This document shows, in pieces, positions 51,319 to 58,905 of a DNA stretch of 64,000 bases (positions within the stretch are counted from its first letter, which is position 1; the number at the start of each line of letters is the position of its first letter). The notes beneath the pieces are model-generated. The model did not search any database. It saw only the letters and a program-made list of their open reading frames with translations, and had not been told where the DNA came from. Source of the DNA: Sulfuriflexus sp. (GTDB lineage Bacteria; Pseudomonadota; Gammaproteobacteria; AKS1); contig JAGLUW010000017.1 of NCBI GenBank assembly GCA_023134145.1, positions 107,136 to 171,135 of the forward strand. The letters are read 5' to 3'. The translations under genes were made by a program, and so were the position numbers.

Positions 51319-51480
51319 ATGTTGGTTTTGCTTATATGGTTGGGGTATTTGGAGAAGGACTTCAATCTTGTTTTAATGGAAGTAAATAAGCTGTTACAGA
51401 AACAGATAGAACAAAAGCCTACCTCAAAAAGTGCCGTGGCATCGGTGTCGGTTGATGAAGGTGATATTGAGTTATTTTGA
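51319..51480 (+). CDS. Possible small membrane protein between kinase and STAS genes
   Basis: A 53-codon frame starting MLVLLIWLGYLEKDFN, then a helical stretch MEVNKLLQKQIEQK and an acidic end DEGDIELF. The frame stays open upstream to 51259 and would add FWKIWTAVAV, giving a full membrane helix, but only with an unusual start; a GTG lies at 51316. No clear ribosome site. It fills an otherwise empty 253-base gap inside unit A. Unrecognised. Confidence 0.4.
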   Translation: MLVLLIWLGYLEKDFNLVLMEVNKLLQKQIEQKPTSKSAVASVSVDEGDIELF

Positions 51481-51505
51481 CAGTAGTATGTTTAAAAGGG
51501 ATGCT

Positions 51506-51811
51506 ATGACTATAGAAATGAAATTGACAGAAGATAATAAACTTTTGGTGATCGGCGTAAAGGGTGCTTTCGATTTTTCAATGCTTAATGATTTCCGTGC
51601 TGCATATAGCGCTGATGTGGGTGAAGATATTGGAGTTGTTATTGATATGCGTGAGACATCAAGCATTAATAGTTCTGCATTAGGTATGTTGCTTAATATG
51701 CAGCGACATTTTGGAAAGGATGATGGAGAAATAAGAATAATAAATTGCAATGATATTGTAAGAAATATATTTAATATCACACATTTTAATAAGAAATTTA
51801 ATATTTCATGA
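51506..51811 (+). CDS. STAS-domain anti-anti-sigma factor, HsbA-like
   Basis: 101 residues, a single STAS fold. The phosphorylation loop is MRETSSINSSALGMLL, with the target Ser at 56 or 57. In Pseudomonas aeruginosa HsbA the corresponding site is, as I recall, Ser56 in a very similar DSSALGMLL sequence. The ATG at 51506 (MTIEMKLTEDNK) follows AAAGGG; a longer frame upstream adds 25 unrelated residues. It overlaps the next gene, the predicted phosphatase/kinase, by 4 bases. Such pairs switch partners: dephosphorylated STAS binds an anti-sigma factor such as FlgM or another target. Confidence 0.88.
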   Translation: MTIEMKLTEDNKLLVIGVKGAFDFSMLNDFRAAYSADVGEDIGVVIDMRETSSINSSALGMLLNMQRHFGKDDGEIRIINCNDIVRNIFNITHFNKKFNIS

Positions 51812-53478
51812 AAGCTGAAAAAATCCTTATCGTTGATGATTTAGCAACTAATCGAAAGTTGCTAAGCCGAATGCTTGTAAAGATGGCAGACTATACGGTG
51901 GTTGAAGCGGTTAATGGTAGGGAGGCGGTTGCTTTATTTAAGGATGAAAATCCAGATCTTATTTTAATGGATATTAATATGCCAGAAATGAGCGGCTTGG
52001 AAGCAACAACTAAGATTAAGGCAATAGCAGGTGACACCTATATTCCCATTATATTTCTAACCGCGCTTAGTGCGGAGTCGGCATTATCAGATTCACTTGC
52101 TTCTGGTGGTGATGATTTTATTAGTAAGCCATTTGAATTGGATATTTTAAAATCAAAGATCAATGCACACTTACGAATTCGCGAATTGAACCTACAATTA
52201 AGCTCAAAAAATAATGAATTAAATGACTTGAATAACAACCTTGTCCATGAGCAAGAACTTATTGAATATTTCTTTAAAAACGCACTAGAACAAAACTTTT
52301 TAGATAAGAAATTAATAAATTATCATATGTCTTCAATGTCGGCATTTAATGGTGATATTTTTCTCGCTGGGCGTAGCCCTAAAGGCTGCTTGTATATTGT
52401 CTTAGGAGATTTTACTGGGCATGGCTTAACCGCGGCGATGGGAACATTGCCTGCCGCGATGATCTTTTTTAAGATGGTTGCGGGTAATGCTGCCATTGCA
52501 GATATTGCTCGCGAGCTTAATCGCCAACTTCATAAGTTAATGCCAACGAGTATGTTTTTTGCAGCAACATTGTTGGAATTGAATGCGCAGGGAAATATTC
52601 TAACAACATGGATGGGTGGCATGCCGGAATGTTATTTGCTTGATGCAAAGGGGGATTTAAAAGGGCTGGTTGAATCTCGTCATATGCCATTAGGTATTTT
52701 AAATGACAGCGGTTTTGATTCGCGAGTAGAGATTCATAATGTTGAAGAAAATGATAAATTGTATTTGTATAGCGATGGAATAATTGAAGCTGATAAACAG
52801 AATGGTGAAATGTTTGGTAGTGAACGCCTTAAGAACGTTTTAGTTTCAAATGGTGAAAATCGCATTAGTAAAGTCTTAGAAGCAATAAAAGAATTTGGCG
52901 GTAGCACGGAACAAAATGATGATATTACCATTGTAGAGTTGTCGTGCATTGAAGTGCCTGTTGTTGAAAATGAGGAGTCTGATCCAGACGAAAACAAAGG
53001 GGTTTTACCGTGGACTATGTCTATTTCTTTATCTGCGGATGACATGCGTAATACCACACTAATCACAGAACTATCTCAATTATTAGGTTCACTTCCAGCT
53101 CTACATAAACATAAGGATGTTATTGAAGTCTTATTATCAGAAATTTATTATAACGCCCTCGATTACAGTATTCTTGGCCTAGATGGTATTGAGAAAAACA
53201 ACGAAGATCAATTTGAAGAGTATTATAAAATTCGTGACGAGCACTTAAAAAATCTCCACGATGCCTGTATAACATTCGATTTTAGTTATATATCCGCTTT
53301 AGGTGATGAAACGTTGATTATTCGAATAAAAGACAACGGTAAAGGTTATCAGGGACACGATGCTGAATTATCAGAAACTAAGCTGAGTGGGCGCGGGCTC
53401 GATATCGTTAATAACCTTTGTAAATCAGTGGAGTTTTCTGACGATGGTAAGCAGTTAGAACTCGTTTTTCAGTTGTAA
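51808..53478 (+). CDS. Receiver-PP2C phosphatase-HATPase switch protein, HsbR-like
   Basis: 556 residues. Receiver (1-125) with DD at 10-11, Asp55 (LILMDINMPE) and Lys in FISKPFE; a coiled linker (125-155); a SpoIIE-type PP2C phosphatase (about 175-380) with metal ligands Asp183 (NGDIF), Asp201 (GDFTGHGL) and NDDITIVEL; and an RsbW-like HATPase (about 405-556) with SEIYYNALDY, IKDNGKGY and SGRGLDIVNNL. This is the layout of P. aeruginosa HsbR, which both dephosphorylates and phosphorylates its STAS partner under receiver control. The STAS gene is translationally coupled upstream. It is the last gene of unit A. Confidence 0.9.
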   Translation: MKAEKILIVDDLATNRKLLSRMLVKMADYTVVEAVNGREAVALFKDENPDLILMDINMPEMSGLEATTKIKAIAGDTYIPIIFLTALSAESALSDSLASGGDDFISKPFELDILKSKINAHLRIRELNLQLSSKNNELNDLNNNLVHEQELIEYFFKNALEQNFLDKKLINYHMSSMSAFNGDIFLAGRSPKGCLYIVLGDFTGHGLTAAMGTLPAAMIFFKMVAGNAAIADIARELNRQLHKLMPTSMFFAATLLELNAQGNILTTWMGGMPECYLLDAKGDLKGLVESRHMPLGILNDSGFDSRVEIHNVEENDKLYLYSDGIIEADKQNGEMFGSERLKNVLVSNGENRISKVLEAIKEFGGSTEQNDDITIVELSCIEVPVVENEESDPDENKGVLPWTMSISLSADDMRNTTLITELSQLLGSLPALHKHKDVIEVLLSEIYYNALDYSILGLDGIEKNNEDQFEEYYKIRDEHLKNLHDACITFDFSYISALGDETLIIRIKDNGKGYQGHDAELSETKLSGRGLDIVNNLCKSVEFSDDGKQLELVFQL

Positions 53479-53565
53479 AATTCATTATATCTATATTATT
53501 CAATTGGTTAATTAGAAAAGCCGTGATTATCTTAGTGCCTATTTTTCTCCCTATATAGTTAAAAA

Positions 53566-53592
53566 TAAAGAAAATTCCAGAAGCGCCGATAT
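53566..53592 (+). promoter_or_regulatory. Sigma-28 (FliA) promoter of unit B
   Basis: TAAAGAAA (53566-53573), exactly 11 bases, then GCCGATAT (53585-53592), 13 of 16 consensus positions. The -35 octamer is identical to that of unit A. The predicted leader is about 110 bases. Nothing else was noted in the 230-base gap. Confidence 0.72.
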
Positions 53593-53708
53593 ATAACATT
53601 GATGGATTTATAGACTAATTACCCTTATACCGCGGGTTAAGCCCTATTAATCATAATGTAATCGTTTGAGGTCTCTTCTGTAATGTGTTTGAAGACGTTT
53701 AAAGTTAA

Positions 53709-54878
53709 ATGAGTGCTGAAAAAATACTTGTAGTCGATGATATTGCGGCTAATCGAAAGCTACTTCACAAAATGTTAGTGAAGATAGCGGATTATGTGGT
53801 GGTCGAAGCTGCTAATGGTAAGGATGCCATTACTGTATTTGAAAAAGAAAACCCAGATTTAATTTTAATGGATATAAACATGCCTGAAATGGATGGCATG
53901 CGTTCTACGGCTAAAATTAAAGAGATTATGGGTGATGATTATATTCCAATTATTTTTGTCACCGCACTTAGTGCGGAATCGTCTCTAGCTAATGCCTTGG
54001 CAGCAGGCGGCGATGACTTTATTGGCAAACCATTCAATGTTGAAGTTTTAAGATCAAAAATTAATGCACATCTGCGTATACGTGATCTTAATCAGCAATT
54101 GCTTACTAACAATAAGAAATTGAATGAATCCAATATGGATCTTATGCGTGAGCATGAGCTTATCGAATATTTCTTTAATAATGCATTGCAAAAGAGCTTT
54201 TTAGATAAGAAGCTAATTAATTATCATATGTCACCAATGTCTGTATTTAATGGTGATATCTTCCTCGCCAAACGTAGCCCTAATGGTGGTTTGTATATCG
54301 TTATGGGTGATTTCACTGGGCACGGTTTAGCCGCAGCCATGGGAACCTTACCCGTTGCGATGATCTTTTTTAAAATGGTTTCTGAAAGTGGAACTGTATC
54401 TGATATCGCTCGTGAGTTGAATCACCAACTATCTGCATTAATGCCAACGAGTATGTTCTTTGCGGCCAGCCTGTTAGAACTAAATGCGGCGGGAGATGTT
54501 CTAACTGTGTGGATGGGCGGTATGCCAAAAATATATTGGCTTGGTGATGATGGTAACTTGAAAGGAGTGGTGAAATCTCAGCATATGCCGCTAGGGATCC
54601 TTGATGACAAGGGTTTCGATTCGGCGACACAAGTATTTGATGTTGAGAAGAACGACAAGTTTTACTTGTACAGTGATGGGATTACGGAAGCATGTCGACC
54701 AAATGGTGAAATGTTTGGTGAGGAACGGTTAGCGCAAGTGATTATTGATAATCGCGATAATTGTATTGATAAAGTATTGAGAGCATTAAATCTTTTCAGA
54801 GGAGATGTGGAGCAGGATGATGATATCACTATAGTAGAATTGTCGTGTTGTGAAATACCAACAGGTGAAGCGGAATAA
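53709..54878 (+). CDS. Receiver-PP2C phosphatase without HATPase domain
   Basis: 389 residues and clearly a duplicate of the first two-thirds of the protein at 51808. The receiver has Asp55 (LILMDINMPEMDG) and FIGKPFN. The PP2C domain keeps NGDIF, MGDFTGHGLAAAMGTLP, SDGITEA and QDDDITIVELS. It stops where the HATPase domain begins in the paralogue, so it can only be a phosphatase. There is no frameshift remnant of the lost domain. The kinase gene at 54878 overlaps its stop by one base. Confidence 0.9.
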   Translation: MSAEKILVVDDIAANRKLLHKMLVKIADYVVVEAANGKDAITVFEKENPDLILMDINMPEMDGMRSTAKIKEIMGDDYIPIIFVTALSAESSLANALAAGGDDFIGKPFNVEVLRSKINAHLRIRDLNQQLLTNNKKLNESNMDLMREHELIEYFFNNALQKSFLDKKLINYHMSPMSVFNGDIFLAKRSPNGGLYIVMGDFTGHGLAAAMGTLPVAMIFFKMVSESGTVSDIARELNHQLSALMPTSMFFAASLLELNAAGDVLTVWMGGMPKIYWLGDDGNLKGVVKSQHMPLGILDDKGFDSATQVFDVEKNDKFYLYSDGITEACRPNGEMFGEERLAQVIIDNRDNCIDKVLRALNLFRGDVEQDDDITIVELSCCEIPTGEAE

Positions 54879-57800
54879 TGGAAGCATCCGTGAGACATAA
54901 GTTAGCTGAATTAAAACTAACCTTTAAGAAACAGTTGCCAGAAAAAATATCTGAAATGGGGTTTCTATGGCAAGACTCCAAAAACAATAAAGACAAAAAC
55001 TTCTCTACATTGTATAGAGTGGCACATAGTTTGGTGGGATCTGGCGGAACTTTTGGAGCTATGACGGTTAGTGCATTGGCTAAAGAATTGTGTCGGATAT
55101 TAAAGCCATTGTCAGGTGAAAATAATTACTCGCTACTTCCTCCTGAAGATCGGCAACAGGTTGAAGGGTTATTGGTTCAGATGAAAGAGGCAGCAGATAA
55201 TTGGCAGCCTTCTAGCGTACCGTATATTGAGCAAGTTTTAGAGCAGCCACCGCGTAGCAATAATGAAATATATTTAGTAGACGATGATGAGCTTTTTTCT
55301 AAAGACTTAATCGCTAATTTAGAAAAGACCGATTATGTTATAAAGAATTTTCTCACCCTGGACGATTTTAAGAAAGCGCTTAAGGAATCTATCCCGGCTG
55401 TTATTATTATGGATGTTATTTTCGGTGACGACGACCTTGCCGGTGTGGATGCAATTTCGGGTTTGCGTGAGGAGTGTAAAGATTTACCTCCGGTAATTTT
55501 TATTTCGGTACGCGAAGATATTGATATGCGGCTTGCCGCCGCGCGTGCAGGTGTTTGTCGTTATTTATGTAAGCCACTCGACATTAAAAAGCTTAACCAA
55601 ACCTTAGATGGATTAACTTCTCGAGGTTTACGTGAGCCATATCGAATATTGATAGTCGATGATGATGAAACTTTTCTTGAATATAGCGCATTAATATTAC
55701 GTGATGCGGGTATGGTTGTTGAGGCCTTGTCGAAGCCATTACTTTGTTTGTCGATGTTAGATGATTTTAAACCCGACCTTGTTATTTTAGATGTTTATAT
55801 GCCGGATTGCTCTGGCCCTGAGCTTGCGCAAGTAATTCGTCAGGATGATAAGTGGGCAATGGTGCCTATTATGTTCTTGTCGACAGAATCAAATACTAAT
55901 TATCAGTTAGCAGCAATGAATCTTGGCGGAGATGGATTTCTTGTTAAACCCGTGACATCTGAATGTTTAGTTTCTGCAGTTGTTGTTAGGGCGAAAAGAG
56001 CGCGTTGGAATTCCCGTATTAACCAAGATTTATCTGCAGCATTGCGAGAGAGTAAATTTAATACCATCGCAATGGATCAGCATGGCATTGTTAGTTCTGC
56101 TGATATTAAGGGGCGAATTCTTGATGTAAATGACAAGTTTTGTGAGGTCAGTGGTTATAGCCGAGCAGAATTGTTAGGACGTAATCACCGGATTCTTAAA
56201 TCGGATTATCACCCTGCCATTTTTTATGAAGAAATGTGGCATAGCATTTCGCGAGGAAAAGTATGGCATGGCACTATTTGTAATTTAGATAGGGATGGTA
56301 ATAAATATTGGGTTGACTCAACGATTGTTCCTTTTTTGGATGATAAAGGTAAGCCGTATAAGTATGTTTCTGTTCGAACTGATATTACTGAATTACGTAA
56401 AAGTGAAGAACGTTTAAATCTGAGTCAGGACTTTGCCAATATTGGTACGTGGGATTGGGATATCCCTACGGGAGATTTGTATTGGTCGGATCGAGCTTTT
56501 TCTGTTTTTGGTTTTGATAAAAAGAATACAGAGATATCTTATGATGATTTTATTGCGGCGATACATCCTGATGACCGGGGGTATGTAACGGCGGCAATAT
56601 CTGCATGCGTTAATGATGGGCAGGCTTATGATCAAGAACATCGAATTATATGGTCTGATGGAAGTGTGCATTGGGTTCATGAAAGTGGCAATGTTGTGCG
56701 ATCAAATGCAGGAGAAGCTTTGCATATGATCGGTGTCATAAATGACATCACTAAGCGTAAAGATGCAGAAATGGCGTTGCTGGATAGTCAGGAACGGTTA
56801 GTGCATGCAAAAGATGAAGCGGAGAATGCTAATCTGGCTAAGTCACAATTTCTTTCTCGCATGAGTCATGAATTACGTACGCCAATGAATGCGATTATAG
56901 GGTTTGGGCAGTTATTAAAAATGGAAACAGATCCGGTTCTAACAGAATCGCAGGAAGAAAATGTAGATGAAATAATTAGTGCTGGTGATCATCTTTTAGA
57001 GCTTATTAATGAGGTTTTAGATTTAGCAAGAATTGAATCAGGAAATGTTGAGTTTTCTATTGAGGCAGTTCCTTTTGGTGAAGTTATTCATGAATCATTA
57101 CAACTTGTTATGCCATTAATTCAGGAGCGTGGCATAGAAGTTGAATTTAGAAATGATGGTGTCGATGTGTCGCCGGATGATTTTGTAGATGCGTATGGTG
57201 CGGTACAAGCAGATTGGACACGACTCAAACAAATATTAATTAATTTATTAAGTAACGCAATTAAGTATAACAGTGAGAACGGTAAGATTATCATTGCTTG
57301 TGATGCGGCTGAAAATAATTATATACGCATTAGTATTATTGACACTGGCAGTGGCATTACTCCCGAACAACAAGATAAATTATTTAAACCATTTAATCGT
57401 CTGGATGCAGATGAAACTGGAGTGGAAGGCACCGGTATCGGTTTAGTGATCACTAAAAATATTGTTGAACTTATGGGGGGTAATATTGGTGTGGAAAGTG
57501 AGATCGACGTGGGCAGTACTTTTTGGGTTGAGTTGCCGGTTGATGTTTTGCCACAAATTGAGAAAGAAACATCCTTCACTGAAGATACAGAGCAGCCATC
57601 ATTAATCACTAATGTGGCGCATGAATATAACATTCTTTATATTGAAGATAATGAGGCAAATGTAAGATTAGTTAGGCAATTATTAGGCCGCCTAAAAAAT
57701 GTATCAATTAAGAGTGCTCCTGAACCTATCCTGGGGCTTGAATTGGCGGTTGACCTTAAGCCGGATTTAATTTTATTGGATATAAATTTGCCAATCATGG

Positions 57801-57997
57801 ATGGTTTTGAAGTTCTGAAGCGTTTGCAGCAACATGAAGTAACCAAAAATATCCCTGTCATTGCTGTGAGTGCTAACGCGATGCTTAAAGATGTTGAAAA
57901 AGGCATAAGTGCAGGATTTATTGAGTACGTTACTAAGCCAATTAATACCGTGGCGTTACTAGAAACAGTTAAGAAAGCTTTAGAAGAGCAAGACTAA
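54878..57997 (+). CDS. Hybrid histidine kinase HPt-REC-REC-PAS-PAS-HisKA-HATPase-REC
   Basis: 1039 residues, cytoplasmic. HPt domain (1-110) with His50 in RVAHSLVGSGGTFGA (the usual Lys after Leu is Val). Receiver 1 (130-248, Asp179), receiver 2 (255-372, Asp305), PAS 1 (392-510), PAS 2 (515-632), HisKA (His664 in [17 protein letters not shown]), HATPase (about 760-895) and a C-terminal receiver (about 915-1039, LILLDINLPIMDGF). The central part is closely similar to the kinase at 47539. Having HPt and receivers in one chain would allow a full His-Asp-His-Asp relay, ending on the receiver-PP2C proteins. Confidence 0.93.
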   Translation: MEASVRHKLAELKLTFKKQLPEKISEMGFLWQDSKNNKDKNFSTLYRVAHSLVGSGGTFGAMTVSALAKELCRILKPLSGENNYSLLPPEDRQQVEGLLVQMKEAADNWQPSSVPYIEQVLEQPPRSNNEIYLVDDDELFSKDLIANLEKTDYVIKNFLTLDDFKKALKESIPAVIIMDVIFGDDDLAGVDAISGLREECKDLPPVIFISVREDIDMRLAAARAGVCRYLCKPLDIKKLNQTLDGLTSRGLREPYRILIVDDDETFLEYSALILRDAGMVVEALSKPLLCLSMLDDFKPDLVILDVYMPDCSGPELAQVIRQDDKWAMVPIMFLSTESNTNYQLAAMNLGGDGFLVKPVTSECLVSAVVVRAKRARWNSRINQDLSAALRESKFNTIAMDQHGIVSSADIKGRILDVNDKFCEVSGYSRAELLGRNHRILKSDYHPAIFYEEMWHSISRGKVWHGTICNLDRDGNKYWVDSTIVPFLDDKGKPYKYVSVRTDITELRKSEERLNLSQDFANIGTWDWDIPTGDLYWSDRAFSVFGFDKKNTEISYDDFIAAIHPDDRGYVTAAISACVNDGQAYDQEHRIIWSDGSVHWVHESGNVVRSNAGEALHMIGVINDITKRKDAEMALLDSQERLVHAKDEAENANLAKSQFLSRMSHELRTPMNAIIGFGQLLKMETDPVLTESQEENVDEIISAGDHLLELINEVLDLARIESGNVEFSIEAVPFGEVIHESLQLVMPLIQERGIEVEFRNDGVDVSPDDFVDAYGAVQADWTRLKQILINLLSNAIKYNSENGKIIIACDAAENNYIRISIIDTGSGITPEQQDKLFKPFNRLDADETGVEGTGIGLVITKNIVELMGGNIGVESEIDVGSTFWVELPVDVLPQIEKETSFTEDTEQPSLITNVAHEYNILYIEDNEANVRLVRQLLGRLKNVSIKSAPEPILGLELAVDLKPDLILLDINLPIMDGFEVLKRLQQHEVTKNIPVIAVSANAMLKDVEKGISAGFIEYVTKPINTVALLETVKKALEEQD

Positions 57998-58065
57998 AGG
58001 TCATTTTGTACTACGTTATTTTGATTTAACTCAGCATGAGGCTCTGTTAATGTGCCGGAAAGGAA

Positions 58066-58159
58066 TTGCTACGGGGTTAATTTCGTAGCAAAAAATGAGA
58101 AGTATTGCTGTTTATGCTCCTCATTAGATTAGAAAAGGCCTCCTTGTGGAGGCTTTTTT
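58066..58159 (+). terminator. Hairpin and terminator ending unit B
   Basis: Two structures lie after the last kinase gene. TTGCTACG (58066-58073) pairs with CGTAGCAA (58084-58091), followed by A's. AAAAGGCCTCC (58133-58143) pairs with GGAGGCTTTTT (58148-58158) around TTGT and ends in T's; this second one is a good intrinsic terminator. Confidence 0.8.
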
Positions 58160-58246
58160 AATATTAGGGTTACTTTTTATCTACATGATATTAAAGTGAT
58201 TTTTATTGTTTTTAGCAAAATATTTCCTATTTCATTTCAGGTTAAT

Positions 58247-58274
58247 TTGACCTGAGAAGTGAATTAAATAGAAA
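58247..58274 (+). promoter_or_regulatory. Candidate promoter of rimP-nusA-infB operon
   Basis: TTGACC (58247-58252), 16 bases, TAGAAA (58269-58274). A second, perfect TATAAT (58323-58328) without a good -35 lies closer to the gene. Either could start the leader that holds the two hairpins below. Confidence 0.45.
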
Positions 58275-58333
58275 AAAGGCCGTAAACCCGTGAAGTTACT
58301 GGCGTTTTATGGGGCTCAAGGCTATAATCAGCG

Positions 58334-58394
58334 CGCTTTCACAGTTTTAGTAGTTAGAAAGCGATTTTTGGAGTGGGCCTTGCGCCCATTTTTT
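58334..58394 (+). promoter_or_regulatory. Tandem terminator-like hairpins in the rimP leader
   Basis: Hairpin 1: CGCTTTC (58334-58340) with GAAAGCG (58357-58363), followed by ATTTTTG. Hairpin 2: TGGGC (58374-58378) with GCCCA (58384-58388), followed by six T's. Both precede the ribosome site GGAAGGA. The arrangement suggests attenuation of the operon, which encodes the termination factor NusA. Confidence 0.55.
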
Positions 58395-58412
58395 GTTTCC
58401 GGAAGGAATGAA

Positions 58413-58871
58413 ATGGGTCAACAAGCAGTAAAAATAGCCGCGTTAATCGAGCCATCTTTGGATGCGCTGGGTTACGAGCTGGTCGGTGTTGAATATGCCG
58501 CACAGGGTAAGCACTCCATATTAAGGATATATATTGATAGCCCAAACGGCGTCGATGTTGATGATTGTCAGAAGGCAAGCCACCAAATAAGTGGCGTGTT
58601 GGATGTAGAAGATCCGTTATCGGGTCAGTACACCTTGGAAGTGTCATCACCAGGGCTAGAACGACCATTGTTTATCGCAGCGCATTTTGAACGCTTTGCT
58701 GGTGAACGTGCTGAGGTACGTATGCGTACCCCGATTGATGGACAAAGAAAATTTGTTGGGCAGCTTGCCGGTGTTGAAGATAACAACGTAAAGCTGGACT
58801 TGGAAAATGATGAAAGTGTTTTACTTTCACTTGCTGATATTGATAAGGCAAAACTGAAACCTGATTGGTAA
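58413..58871 (+). CDS. rimP: Ribosome maturation factor RimP
   Basis: Needed for 30S subunit maturation. 152 residues from the ATG at 58413 (MGQQAVKIAALIEPSLDALGYELVGVEY), which follows GGAAGGA. The conserved blocks are LRIYIDSPNGVDVDDC and YTLEVSSPGLERPLF, with the Sm-like C-terminal domain after it. A longer frame from 58290 would run through the leader hairpins and was rejected. First gene of the rimP-nusA-infB-rbfA-truB operon. Confidence 0.96.
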   Translation: MGQQAVKIAALIEPSLDALGYELVGVEYAAQGKHSILRIYIDSPNGVDVDDCQKASHQISGVLDVEDPLSGQYTLEVSSPGLERPLFIAAHFERFAGERAEVRMRTPIDGQRKFVGQLAGVEDNNVKLDLENDESVLLSLADIDKAKLKPDW

Positions 58872-58905
58872 GCCATCAGGTATCGCAGGAGTAGAGGCAG
58901 AGGCT

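Noticed and set aside
58290-58412. N-terminal extension of RimP
   Set aside because: It would be coded by the leader hairpins; the family begins at 58413.
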